The notes beneath the pieces were generated by a model. The model made no database searches and was not told where the DNA came from. It worked only from the letters and a program-made list of their open reading frames with translations. DNA of 27,704 nt, from positions 1 to 27,704 of the forward strand of contig JBGUER010000018.1 of NCBI GenBank assembly GCA_041821285.1, in the 5' to 3' direction. Shown here in pieces: positions 15,217-23,959 of the stretch; positions within the stretch are counted from its first letter, which is position 1; each line of letters opens with the position of its first letter. This DNA comes from JAJBWD01 sp041821285 (GTDB lineage Bacteria; Bacillota; Clostridia; Clostridiales; Clostridiaceae). The translations under genes were made by a program, and so were the position numbers.

Positions 15217-16233
15217 ATGGCTATAACTATAGTTGATGTTGCAAAAGAAGCAGGAGTTTCAATAACTACGGTTTCAAGAGTTATGAATAATAATTATCCT
15301 GTAAAAAAAGAAACAAGAGAAAAAATTGAAAAGGCTATAGAGAAATTAAATTATATTCCTAATGTTATGGCAAGGAGTCTTATTACAAATAAAACATATA
15401 CTTTAGGAATTGTTGTTCCAGGAATAACTAATTTGTTTTTTCCAACTATTGTGGAAGCTATAGAATTATCCATTAAAGAGTGGGGATATTCTATTTATCT
15501 TAGTAATTCTTCTGGTGATTTTATAGATGAAAAAAAAATAATAGAAGGAATGCTTGTTAGAAAAGTTGATGGCATAATAGCTGTTGACCCTACTAGAGAA
15601 AATATAGAAAATAATTTTTTGAATGAAATTTCAAGACAAGTTCCTTTTATAGTAATAAATGGACTTAGTGATATGGGAAATTGTAATTTTGTAAGTTATG
15701 ATGAAAAGGTTGGTACAAGTCAAGCATTTGAATATTTATATAAATTAGGACATAGAAAAATAGCATTTATGCGAGGATATAAGAGTTTTTCCTATGATAT
15801 AAAGGAAGAGGTATATAAAGAGTTTATAAATGAATATAAATTAGACTATCAGAGTATAATAAATGTTGGAGATGGCAACAGTAGTGAAGTTGTAGACAAT
15901 TCAGAATTGAAATGTGAAAAGATTCTTAATTCAATAGATAGACCTACTGCTATATTTACTTGTAATGAGCTTATGGCTGTAGGAATATTAAATCTTTGCT
16001 CGCACTTTAATATAAATATTCCAAAAGATTTATCTGTTATAGCTTGTGACAATACACTTTTATCTAGAATATCAAAACCAAAGCTAACATCAATTGATTT
16101 AAATATAAAAAAAGTCGGAAAGATAGCGGCGGAAGAATTAATTAATATGATAAATAAAAATAGGAAAGAATGTGAGAAGGTAGTAATAGATACAGGACTT
16201 ATTATTAGAGATAGCTGTAGTAAAATAGAGTAA
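15217..16233 (+). CDS. LacI/GalR-family transcriptional repressor
   Basis: A 338-aa repressor with a LacI-type helix-turn-helix at residues 4-25 (TIVDVAKEAGVSITTVSRVM), the hinge NVMARSLI and a periplasmic-binding-protein-like effector domain starting TLGIVVPGITNLFFP. The frame is open further upstream, but ATG 15217 has GGAG eight bases before it and gives the canonical N-terminus, so it is preferred. It lies directly before galK and the alpha-galactosidase gene. The effector is likely galactose, melibiose or a related alpha-galactoside. Identical dyads in front of this gene and galK suggest it represses both itself and the galactoside operon. It is not CcpA, judged by location. Confidence 0.9.
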   Translation: MAITIVDVAKEAGVSITTVSRVMNNNYPVKKETREKIEKAIEKLNYIPNVMARSLITNKTYTLGIVVPGITNLFFPTIVEAIELSIKEWGYSIYLSNSSGDFIDEKKIIEGMLVRKVDGIIAVDPTRENIENNFLNEISRQVPFIVINGLSDMGNCNFVSYDEKVGTSQAFEYLYKLGHRKIAFMRGYKSFSYDIKEEVYKEFINEYKLDYQSIINVGDGNSSEVVDNSELKCEKILNSIDRPTAIFTCNELMAVGILNLCSHFNINIPKDLSVIACDNTLLSRISKPKLTSIDLNIKKVGKIAAEELINMINKNRKECEKVVIDTGLIIRDSCSKIE

Positions 16234-16240
16234 ATTTATA

Positions 16241-16292
16241 TTGACATTAGGTTATTATTTTATTAAAATGGAATCAAATAGAAAAGGTTTTC
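16241..16292 (+). promoter_or_regulatory. Promoter and putative operator of the galK operon
   Basis: TTGACA (16241-16246), a 17-bp spacer and TAAAAT (16264-16269) form a near-consensus sigma-A promoter. GAAAAGGTTTTC (16281-16292) sits around +5 to +16, where a bound repressor would block initiation or early elongation. Confidence 0.65.
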
Positions 16293-16311
16293 TAAAATAA
16301 AGGAGGATATC

Positions 16312-17469
16312 ATGGATATTAATAATTTAAAAGAAGAGTTTAAAAGAATATACAAAAAAGAAGGGGAAAGATGTTTTTTTTCTCCGGGAAGAGTTAATCT
16401 TATAGGAGAACATATAGATTATAATGGGGGATTTGTATTCCCTTGTGCTTTAGAATTTGGGACTTATGGAGTTATATCTAAAAGACAAGATAACATAGTA
16501 AATCTAGCTTCAACTAATTTTGATTTAAGAGTATCTTTTAATATAGATGATATAGTTTATAAAGAAGAAGATGACTGGGCTAATTATCCTAAAGGTGTAA
16601 TTAAGCTTATGAAAGATAGGGGATATAATGTAGAGGGAATGGATATATTAATAAGTGGAAACATTCCTAATGGGGCAGGACTTTCTTCTTCAGCATCATT
16701 AGAGGTGATTACAGGAGTAATTGTAAATGATTTATTTAATAATAAAAGTATTGATATGATAGATTTAGTTAAAATATCTCAAGAAGCTGAAAATAAATTT
16801 GTTGGAGTTAATTGTGGAATAATGGATCAATTTGCTGTTGCTATGGGAGAAAAAGACAAAGCTATTATGTTAAATTGTGATACTTTAGAATATAGTTATG
16901 CTGAATTTGACCTTAAAGAGTATTCGTTAATAATAATGAATACAAATAAAAGAAGAGCATTAAATGAATCTAAATACAATGAAAGAAGAGCAGAATGTGA
17001 TGAAGCTTTAGATATTATTAAAAAATATAAAAAGGTTAATTATTTATGTGATTTATCCATTGATGATTATAATGAAATAGAAAAATATTTAACTGCTGAT
17101 AATATAAAAAATCGAGCTAAACATGCTATATATGAAAACACTAGAGTTAAAGAAGCGTTTAAAGCATTAAATGAAGGCGATATATCTAGATTTGGTAATT
17201 TGTTGACAGAGTCACATGAGTCATTAAAGAATTTGTATGAAGTAACTGGAAAAGAACTTGATACAATAGTAGATGAATCTTTAAAAGTTGACGGATGTAT
17301 TGGAGCTAGAATGACAGGAGCAGGTTTTGGAGGATGTGCAATAGCTATAGTTAAAACATCTGAGCTTGAAAATTTCAAATCAATTGTAGCTAGAAATTAT
17401 GAAAAGAAAATAGGATATAAATCAGATTTTTATATTAGTAAAATAAGTTATGGAACAAGAGAAATATAA
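16312..17469 (+). CDS. galK: Galactokinase
   Basis: Phosphorylates alpha-D-galactose to galactose-1-phosphate, the first step of the Leloir pathway. The 385-aa protein has the usual length. It contains the galactokinase signature GRVNLIGEHIDYNGG (26-40), the GHMP ATP-binding loop IPNGAGLSSSAS (118-129), the catalytic-base region GIMDQF with D172, and motif III GARMTGAGFGGC near the C-terminus. The start is ATG 16312 behind AAAGGAGG. It is the first gene of an operon with the alpha-galactosidase, 12 bp downstream. galT and galE are not in the window, so the rest of the pathway is encoded elsewhere. Confidence 0.96.
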   Translation: MDINNLKEEFKRIYKKEGERCFFSPGRVNLIGEHIDYNGGFVFPCALEFGTYGVISKRQDNIVNLASTNFDLRVSFNIDDIVYKEEDDWANYPKGVIKLMKDRGYNVEGMDILISGNIPNGAGLSSSASLEVITGVIVNDLFNNKSIDMIDLVKISQEAENKFVGVNCGIMDQFAVAMGEKDKAIMLNCDTLEYSYAEFDLKEYSLIIMNTNKRRALNESKYNERRAECDEALDIIKKYKKVNYLCDLSIDDYNEIEKYLTADNIKNRAKHAIYENTRVKEAFKALNEGDISRFGNLLTESHESLKNLYEVTGKELDTIVDESLKVDGCIGARMTGAGFGGCAIAIVKTSELENFKSIVARNYEKKIGYKSDFYISKISYGTREI

Positions 17470-17481
17470 TTAGGAGGAGCT

Positions 17482-19668
17482 ATGTCTATAGTATTTAATC
17501 AAGCACAAGATATATTTCATCTTACAACTAAAAATACAAGTTATGTAATGAAAGTTTTAGAAAAAAAATATTTATCACATTTATATTGGGGTAAAAAAAT
17601 AAGATCCTCTAATTTAAATTATATATTGCAATTTAGAGATAGGTGCAGTTTTAATGCTAATCCTGATGGATTTGGCAGTGATTTTTCATTAAATATAGTT
17701 CCACAGGAGTATCCTTGCTATGGAACTTCTGATTATAGAACTCCTGCATATGAGGTTCAATTGGAGAATGGAACAACAGTTGTAGAAGCTTATTATAAAG
17801 GATATAAAATTATAGATGGGAAACCTAAGCTTCAAGGGCTTCCAGCTACTTATGGAAATGAGGATCAAGTTAAAACTTTAGAAATAGAATTGTATGATGA
17901 ATTATTAGGGTTAAAAATAATATTATCTTATTCGGTTTTTTATGAACAGGATGTAATAACTAGAAGTGTGAAATTCGTAAATGGCGGCAATGAAGAAATT
18001 AAATTATTAAGGGGATTAAGTTCTTCTGTAGATTTTCACAGTGATAATTATGATATACTTCAGCTATCTGGTGCATGGGCTAGAGAAAGAAATATAATAA
18101 AAAGGCCGGTAGCTAAGGGGATTCAATCTATAGAAAGTAGAAGAGGTTTTTCAAGCCATGTTCAAAATCCTTTTATAGCATTATTAGATAAAAAAGCTAC
18201 AGAAACTAATGGAGACGTATATGGATTTAGTTTAGTATATAGTGGTAATTTCTTAGCCCAAATTGAAGCTGATGAGAATGATGTAGCTAGGGTGCAGATG
18301 GGAATAAATCCTTTTGATTTTAATTATCTTTTAAAAAAAAGTGAATTTTTTCAAACACCTGAAGTAGTTATGGTTTATTCTGATAAAGGGTTAAATAAGA
18401 TGTCTAATATTTATCATAGAATATATAGAGAAAATCTTATGCGAGGAAAATATAAAGAAAAAGAAAGACCTATTTTAATAAATAACTGGGAAGCTACTTA
18501 TTTTGATTTTAATGAAGAAAAAATTGAAAACATAGTAAAGCAAGCATCTTCTTTAGGAATAGAATTATTTGTTTTAGATGACGGATGGTTTGGTAAAAGA
18601 AATGACGATAAATCTTCTTTAGGTGATTGGTTTGTAAATAAAAACAAGATTCCTAGCGGTATAAAAGGTTTATCAAGTAAAATAATAAAAAGTGGTATTG
18701 AATTTGGTTTGTGGTTTGAACCAGAAATGATATCAGAAGATAGTGAACTTTTTAGGAAACATCCAGACTGGATAATTCATTGTGAAAATAGAAGCTCATC
18801 TTTAGGAAGAAATCAATATGTATTAGATTTATCAAGAGATGATGTTTGTGAAGAAATAATAAATATGATTTCTAAAATATTAGAAGAAGCACCAATATCT
18901 TATGTTAAATGGGATGCTAATAGAAATATGACAGAGATAGGATCAAGCAAGCTAGAAACTAATAGGCAAAGAGAAACAGCTCATAGATACGTTTTGGGTT
19001 TATATAAAATATTAGAAAATATTACATCAAGATTTCCAGATATTTTATTTGAAAGCTGCTCAGGTGGAGGAGGAAGATTTGACCCAGGTATGCTATATTA
19101 CATGCCACAAACTTGGACTAGTGATGATACAGATTCAGTTGAAAGACTAAAGATTCAGTATGGTACTAGTTTAGTATATCCAATAATATCTATGGGAGCA
19201 CATCTATCTGCTGTTCCTAATCATCAAGTGGAAAGGATAACTCCTTTAGATACTAGAGCTAATGTGGCAATGGCAGGTAATTTTGGTTATGAAATAGATG
19301 TAACCAGATTGGAAAAGGAAGAAAAAGATAAAATCAAAAATCAGGTTGAATTTTATAAAGAAATAAGAAATACAATTCAATTTGGAGATTTTTATAGATT
19401 ACTTAGTCCTTTTGAGGGAAATGAAACAGCTTGGATGTTTATATCAAAGGATAAAAATGAAGTTATAGTTTTTTATTATTATGTATTAGCCCATCCTAAT
19501 CCAACAGATAAGAGGTTGAAATTAATAGAATTACAGGAATTAAGTAACTATGCTCTAGCAGAAACTGATGAGATATATGGCGGAGATGAGCTTATGAACA
19601 TAGGAATAAATATACCATATTGTCTTGGAGATTTTAAGAGCTATATTTTTAGATTTAATAAAATATAA
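17482..19668 (+). CDS. Alpha-galactosidase, GH36
   Basis: A 728-aa cytoplasmic enzyme hydrolysing alpha-1,6-linked galactose from melibiose or raffinose-type sugars. It has the full GH36 architecture of the tetrameric Geobacillus enzymes: an N-terminal beta-supersandwich (about 1-325), a TIM barrel (about 330-650) and a C-terminal beta domain. Key motifs are LDDGWFGKR (365-373), the nucleophile D478 in YVKWDANR, CSGGGGRFD (526-534) and the acid/base D548 in WTSDDTDS. The catalytic numbering equals that of the G. stearothermophilus enzyme. No signal peptide is seen. It starts at ATG 17482 behind TAGGAGG, is coupled to galK, and ends in a strong terminator. No dedicated sugar transporter is nearby. 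Confidence 0.95.
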   Translation: MSIVFNQAQDIFHLTTKNTSYVMKVLEKKYLSHLYWGKKIRSSNLNYILQFRDRCSFNANPDGFGSDFSLNIVPQEYPCYGTSDYRTPAYEVQLENGTTVVEAYYKGYKIIDGKPKLQGLPATYGNEDQVKTLEIELYDELLGLKIILSYSVFYEQDVITRSVKFVNGGNEEIKLLRGLSSSVDFHSDNYDILQLSGAWARERNIIKRPVAKGIQSIESRRGFSSHVQNPFIALLDKKATETNGDVYGFSLVYSGNFLAQIEADENDVARVQMGINPFDFNYLLKKSEFFQTPEVVMVYSDKGLNKMSNIYHRIYRENLMRGKYKEKERPILINNWEATYFDFNEEKIENIVKQASSLGIELFVLDDGWFGKRNDDKSSLGDWFVNKNKIPSGIKGLSSKIIKSGIEFGLWFEPEMISEDSELFRKHPDWIIHCENRSSSLGRNQYVLDLSRDDVCEEIINMISKILEEAPISYVKWDANRNMTEIGSSKLETNRQRETAHRYVLGLYKILENITSRFPDILFESCSGGGGRFDPGMLYYMPQTWTSDDTDSVERLKIQYGTSLVYPIISMGAHLSAVPNHQVERITPLDTRANVAMAGNFGYEIDVTRLEKEEKDKIKNQVEFYKEIRNTIQFGDFYRLLSPFEGNETAWMFISKDKNEVIVFYYYVLAHPNPTDKRLKLIELQELSNYALAETDEIYGGDELMNIGINIPYCLGDFKSYIFRFNKI

Positions 19669-19704
19669 AAAAATAACCCCAATCACCTTTTGGGGTTATT
19701 TTTT
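19669..19704. terminator. Bidirectional rho-independent terminator
   Basis: A 13-bp stem AAAAATAACCCCA/TGGGGTTATTTTT (19669-19681, 19691-19703) with a 9-nt loop has an A-run on one side and a T-run on the other. It serves the alpha-galactosidase gene and the convergent glycosyltransferase gene. Confidence 0.9.
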
Positions 19705-20814
19705 ATATACTTCATTATAAGCATCTAGAGTTAATTTAGCTGTATTATCCCAAGAAAATAAAGATGAACGAGATAAACCTTTAAGAGATAAATTTTCCCT
19801 TAGTGTATTATTATTTAAAACTGATTCTAGAGCATTTTCAATGGATTTTATATTATAAGGATCTATTAGAATTCCAGCATCTTTTATAACTTCAGGTATA
19901 GAAGTAGTGTTTGAACTTATAACTGGGCATCCACAGCTCATTGCTTCTAGTGGAGGTAGTCCGAATCCCTCATAAAAAGATGGATAAATAAAAACATCTG
20001 CAGCGCTATAAAATACTGGTAGCATGTTATTTTCAATAAAACCTAAAAATTTAATATTTTCATTCATATCTAGTTTTTCTACTAATGATTTCAACGTGCT
20101 TAATTTATCACGAATAGAGCCTAGGATTATTAAATTATATTCTTTGTTTAGTTTTTTATATATATTGTGAAAGCTTTGTATAATGGATTCTACATTTTTT
20201 CTTTCGCTAAAACCACCTACGTATAAGATAAATGGTTTATCCATATTGTATTTTTCATTAAGACTATGTTTGCATATTTCTTTATCTAAAGGTTTGTATA
20301 TGGAATCTGCAGCTAATGGAGTAACATAAACTTTATCTTTAGTATCAGGGAAAAATCTTATTATATCCTGTTTTGAATATTCGGATACTGTTATTATTCC
20401 ATTACATTTATCTAAAATCCGCGGAATCTGTGTTAAAAACTTTTTAAGATATCCAGAGCCTACAGTTTGCGGCATGATATATGGAATCAAATCATGAATA
20501 GTAACTATTGTTTTACATGTTAAAGTATCGCTATATCCAATTCCATTTTGGGGTATATGGTATATATCCATATTATTTTTTTTTATAAAACTAGGTATTA
20601 AACAATCTTCGTAATAAGAATGCTGTCTCCTAGAAGTTAAAATATAATTAGAATTAACAGTCTTATATTTATTATAATTATTTCCATTCCAAAATATATT
20701 GAAATCGTTTGTTTTATCAATGTTTAGTAAATTTATTAATAAATTATTTGAGTAAGTTCCAATACCGGTACCGTTGTACCAATTTATACTTCTACCATCA
20801 AAACCAATTTTCAT
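19696..20814 (-). CDS. GT4 glycosyltransferase, CotSA-like (spore coat island, copy 1)
   Basis: A 372-aa GT-B-fold retaining glycosyltransferase. The N-terminal acceptor domain starts MKIGFDGRSINWYNGTGIG with the glycine-rich donor-phosphate loop. It also has DIYHIPQNGIG (83-93), TIHDLIPYIMP and ITVSEYSK (141-148). The C-terminal domain has LYVGGFSERKN (197-207) with the Arg-Lys pair, and the EX7E motif at E282/E290 in YEGFGLPPLEAM. No signal peptide or membrane segment is present, so it probably acts in the mother-cell cytoplasm. It is a clear paralogue of the gene at 23963-25078. In Bacillus subtilis a GT4 protein, CotSA, is encoded next to CotS, as here. The start is ATG 20814 behind TAGGAG. 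The sugar and acceptor are unknown. Confidence 0.87.
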   Translation of the reverse strand: MKIGFDGRSINWYNGTGIGTYSNNLLINLLNIDKTNDFNIFWNGNNYNKYKTVNSNYILTSRRQHSYYEDCLIPSFIKKNNMDIYHIPQNGIGYSDTLTCKTIVTIHDLIPYIMPQTVGSGYLKKFLTQIPRILDKCNGIITVSEYSKQDIIRFFPDTKDKVYVTPLAADSIYKPLDKEICKHSLNEKYNMDKPFILYVGGFSERKNVESIIQSFHNIYKKLNKEYNLIILGSIRDKLSTLKSLVEKLDMNENIKFLGFIENNMLPVFYSAADVFIYPSFYEGFGLPPLEAMSCGCPVISSNTTSIPEVIKDAGILIDPYNIKSIENALESVLNNNTLRENLSLKGLSRSSLFSWDNTAKLTLDAYNEVYKK

Positions 20815-20891
20815 AAATACTCCTATCTTAAACTTTTGCTATTTCTATATATTAAATAATATTAAATTGAAAGGTAAAATGTGCTTATTAT

Positions 20892-20919
20892 CACAAAATA
20901 TAAAGCAGTTCATATAATA
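20892..20919 (+). promoter_or_regulatory. Sigma-K-like promoter upstream of the first CotS gene
   Basis: CACA (20892-20895) and CATATAATA (20911-20919), 15 bp apart, match the mother-cell sigma-K pattern (mACm / CATAnnnTA). They lie about 30 bp before the start codon. No competing sigma-A promoter is obvious there. Confidence 0.45.
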
Positions 20920-20947
20920 AATTAGAATAAATATAGGGGCTGGTTTA

Positions 20948-21952
20948 TTGGATTATAAAATAATAGAAGGGATAATAAATTCTAATTATTCTTTAATTCC
21001 TAATAATATAGAGAAAATAAAAAATGTTTATAAAATAGAGTGTGATAATGGAATGTTTTCTTTTAAATTAATTCCATATGAAAAAGAACATTTTAATTTT
21101 ATTTTAGGAGCAATGGAATATCTTAAACTTAATGGTTTTAATTCTATTTTAGAAATAATAAAAACAAATTATGGGAAAAAATACGTAGAATATAAAAAAA
21201 CTTATGGCTATTTAACCAGGTGGGTAGAGGCGAGAACTATAAATTATGAAAATCCATGCGAGTTGGTTATGGCTTCTGAAAATTTAGCTTATTTACATAA
21301 GAAAAGCAAAGGTTTTTATATAAAAGATAATATGAAACCTAGGATAATGTGGGGAATGTGGCCACTTAATTTTAAAAGTAAGGAAAGAGATTTATTGTAT
21401 TTTAAAAAATTAATTTTAGATAAGAAAAATAAAACTGATTTTGATTTCCTTTATCTTAGTATGATAGAAGAAGAAGTTTTGAGGGCAGAACAGTCTATTG
21501 AATCGATAATAAGAAGTGACTATGAAGAAATAATGAAAAAAGAGGTTGTGCATGGAGGATTTTGCCATCATGATTATGCAAATCATAATATTTTAAAAAC
21601 AAATAGTGGAGAAATTTATATTATTGATTTTGATTATTGTGTTTTAGATTCTCATATTCATGATTTAGCGTCGTTGCTTCTTAGAAAAATGAAGAATGAT
21701 AAATGGGATATGGGAGATACAAAATCCATTTTAGAAGCTTATGATAACATATACAGAGTATATGATAAAGAGATACATTTGATGGCATGTTTTATGGAAT
21801 TCCCACAGGATTTTTGGCAAGTAGGGCTTCAATATTATGTAGAAAATCAACCTTGGAGTGAAGAGTTTTTTAATAAAAAACTTAATAGGGTTTATAACGA
21901 TAGGGAGTTAAAACAAAAATTTATAGATAAGTTCAAAAAATATGAGATGTGA
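20948..21952 (+). CDS. cotS: CotS-family spore coat protein, kinase fold (copy A)
   Basis: A 334-aa protein of the CotS/YutH/CotI family, which has the aminoglycoside-phosphotransferase/choline-kinase fold and is incorporated in the spore coat. The N-lobe is about 1-90, with a possible ATP-lysine at FKL (39-41). The C-lobe has the catalytic-loop motif FCHHDYANHNIL (H207, H208, D209, N214) and the metal-binding IIDFDY (D227, D229), followed by IHDLASLL. All phosphotransfer residues are therefore intact, but no substrate is known for the family. The start is TTG 20948 after AGGGGCT. It heads a plus-strand run with the small repeat protein and two more CotS relatives, flanked by glycosyltransferases. 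Confidence 0.85.
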   Translation: MDYKIIEGIINSNYSLIPNNIEKIKNVYKIECDNGMFSFKLIPYEKEHFNFILGAMEYLKLNGFNSILEIIKTNYGKKYVEYKKTYGYLTRWVEARTINYENPCELVMASENLAYLHKKSKGFYIKDNMKPRIMWGMWPLNFKSKERDLLYFKKLILDKKNKTDFDFLYLSMIEEEVLRAEQSIESIIRSDYEEIMKKEVVHGGFCHHDYANHNILKTNSGEIYIIDFDYCVLDSHIHDLASLLLRKMKNDKWDMGDTKSILEAYDNIYRVYDKEIHLMACFMEFPQDFWQVGLQYYVENQPWSEEFFNKKLNRVYNDRELKQKFIDKFKKYEM

Positions 21953-21964
21953 AGAGGTGATAGT

Positions 21965-22174
21965 ATGGGTAAGCATAAAGATGAAGATGTAGATATAGAT
22001 GTAGATATAGACATAGATTTAAAAGAAGAAAGTGTAGAGGATTATGATAGACGGGCAGAAGAGCTTAAAGAAAATGTTAAAAAACTTAAGAAAATTAATA
22101 GAAGAAAGAAAAAATTAAAAGAATTAGAAAAAGAGCAAAGAGAAATAATGAAAAAAATAAATAAAAGAAGGTGA
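21965..22174 (+). CDS. Small charged protein with Asp-Val/Asp-Ile repeat and basic coiled coil
   Basis: A 69-aa protein not recognised as any family. Residues 6-18 alternate Asp with Val or Ile (DEDVDIDVDIDID), encoded by near-perfect GATGTA/GATATA hexamers. The rest (about 20-69) is a Lys/Arg/Glu-rich helix with heptad-like leucine and isoleucine spacing, probably a coiled coil. The halves are oppositely charged (acidic N-terminus, basic C-terminus). The start is ATG 21965 behind GAGGTG, 12 bp after CotS copy A, so it is co-transcribed. A structural, charge-driven coat-assembly or metal-binding role is conceivable, but only by inference from context. Confidence 0.72.
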   Translation: MGKHKDEDVDIDVDIDIDLKEESVEDYDRRAEELKENVKKLKKINRRKKKLKELEKEQREIMKKINKRR

Positions 22175-22234
22175 GGTAGTACGAATAATTCAAAACCTTT
22201 AATTGAATATTTTAATAAAAAAGGAATAATAAAA

Positions 22235-22927
22235 GTGGATAGTTTTGATGAAGAATATTTGAAAAATGTTAAGATTTTAGATGATGAAAAAATAAAAAAT
22301 CAGATAGATGTTTTAAATAAATTTCATAAAATTTCTATGGGAGGCTATTTACCTTTTTTTAGTATAAAAAATAATATTGGTAAACAAGTTGAGAATAATA
22401 AAAAAAATATAAAAAAAGTTAAAAGATTAATGGAAAATATAAATAGTTATAATGAATTTGAAAATAAAATAAAAAAAGATGGAATAGAGTATATAGAAAG
22501 AGCGGAAAGTGCAATGAATAAAATATATTTTAATGAGTATCTAAAGATAGTAAAAAGGTCAATGGAAAGAAATGAAATTATAATAAAAAATTCATATTTT
22601 AGTAATATTAGAATAGATAATAATATAGAAATTATTAATATAGATAACGTATCTTATGATTTAGTGGAAATGGACATTGTATATTTTTTAATTAAAATAA
22701 TAAATAAAAGACATGATTTTGATTATAAGGAGTATGTAAAATATTTTATTGAAATAGAGGGTTTAGGTGAAGAAAGTGAAGGATTTATAAACGCCATGAT
22801 ATCTTATCCTTATAATTTCATGAAATGTATTGTTAGATATATTGAAAGAAAAAAGGAATGGGATATAAATGTGTATATTAATAAGCTTGATAAAGCAATG
22901 AAACAAGACTTTATTAGTTTAGATTAG
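22235..22927 (+). CDS. Degenerate CotS-family protein without N-lobe or catalytic residues
   Basis: A 230-aa protein aligning by eye to the C-terminal two-thirds of the neighbouring CotS proteins. LNKFHKISMGGY (27-38) matches their LAKLHEASKGY, and EYIERAESAM matches their helical linker. KNSYFSNI (118-125) falls where HHDYxxHNI is expected, and IINIDN (133-138) where IIDFDY is expected. The catalytic Asp is Ser120 and the metal Asp is Asn135. The nucleotide-binding N-lobe is missing. It should not phosphorylate anything and is likely a structural pseudokinase. The start is uncertain: GTG 22235 has AAGGA nine bases before it. The frame is open back to ACG 22181, just after GGTGAGG, with coding-like sequence (KPLIEYFNKKGIIK) between. 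Confidence 0.7.
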   Translation: MDSFDEEYLKNVKILDDEKIKNQIDVLNKFHKISMGGYLPFFSIKNNIGKQVENNKKNIKKVKRLMENINSYNEFENKIKKDGIEYIERAESAMNKIYFNEYLKIVKRSMERNEIIIKNSYFSNIRIDNNIEIINIDNVSYDLVEMDIVYFLIKIINKRHDFDYKEYVKYFIEIEGLGEESEGFINAMISYPYNFMKCIVRYIERKKEWDINVYINKLDKAMKQDFISLD

Positions 22928-22936
22928 AGGTGTTAT

Positions 22937-23959
22937 ATGATTAGTGATTATGATGATTCTTGTCTTTTAGACTACGATTTATCTTCTTGCATTTTTGATG
23001 AATATGGATTGCTTGTAGAGGAGGTTATTCCCCATCGCAGCATTTATATATTAAAAACTGATAAAGGAGATAAAGTTTTTAAGAAAATAGCAAACAAAGA
23101 AGATATAAAGTTCATAAATGAGGCAATGGATTATATTAGAAAAAGCTTTGATAATGTATTGTCTTATTATACAAGAAAAAATGGAGAAATTATATTAGAA
23201 TATAATAATAATTATTATTGCATTATGAATAAAGAAGAGGGTATTGAGTGTGATTATAATAACCCTGTTCATATTTTATTAACTAGTAAATCGCTTGCTA
23301 AATTACACAATGCATCAAAGGGATTTACAACAAATAGAGTAGATAAAATAGGTTATGGTGATATTTTAAATAAAATAATAGGATATATATATGACTTAGA
23401 TATGTTTTATAAATTATCTTATTTAAATGAAAATGAATTTAGTTGTATTTATAGAAGTAATTATGAAAAACATAGGAATCAAGCTAAAAAGAGCTTGAAT
23501 ATTTTAATAGATTCTAAATATTGTGATCTTTCAGCAGATTTTAATAATATAGCTTTGATACATCATGATCTTGCGCATCATAATATAATAATAAAAAGTG
23601 AAGAAGCCTATTTTATTGATTTTGATTATGCTATATTGGACTTGAAAGTCCATGATATATGTAATCTCATAAATAAAACTGTAAAAAATTTTGGATTTGA
23701 TATAGAAAAAGCAAAACTTATTATAAATGAATATAACAGTATATGTAAAATTTCTCAGGATGAACTTGAAGTTTTGTATGGAATGCTTTATTTTCCTTAT
23801 GATTTTTATTCTATTTCTAAAGATTATTTTTTAAGAAATAAGAATTGGAGCAATGAAATGTTTATAAATAGATTAAATAGAAAAGTAGGATATTATGAGG
23901 ATCGGGGGAAATTCTTAGAAGAATTTAATAATGAAATTTTAAAAGTATTAAAACCATGA
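22937..23959 (+). CDS. CotS-family spore coat protein, kinase fold (copy C)
   Basis: A 340-aa CotS paralogue. The N-lobe (about 20-95) contains IYILKTDKGDKVFKKI with candidate ATP-lysines 49-50. The catalytic loop is ALIHHDLAHHNIII (H209, H210, D211, N216) and the metal site YFIDFDY (D228, D230), followed by VHDICNLI. These are intact, unlike the preceding degenerate copy. The start is ATG 22937 behind AGAGGTG, nine bases after the stop of the degenerate gene, so it is in the same transcript. Its last codons (KVLKP) and stop lie inside the left arm of the terminator hairpin. Its substrate and coat location are unknown. Confidence 0.85.
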   Translation: MISDYDDSCLLDYDLSSCIFDEYGLLVEEVIPHRSIYILKTDKGDKVFKKIANKEDIKFINEAMDYIRKSFDNVLSYYTRKNGEIILEYNNNYYCIMNKEEGIECDYNNPVHILLTSKSLAKLHNASKGFTTNRVDKIGYGDILNKIIGYIYDLDMFYKLSYLNENEFSCIYRSNYEKHRNQAKKSLNILIDSKYCDLSADFNNIALIHHDLAHHNIIIKSEEAYFIDFDYAILDLKVHDICNLINKTVKNFGFDIEKAKLIINEYNSICKISQDELEVLYGMLYFPYDFYSISKDYFLRNKNWSNEMFINRLNRKVGYYEDRGKFLEEFNNEILKVLKP

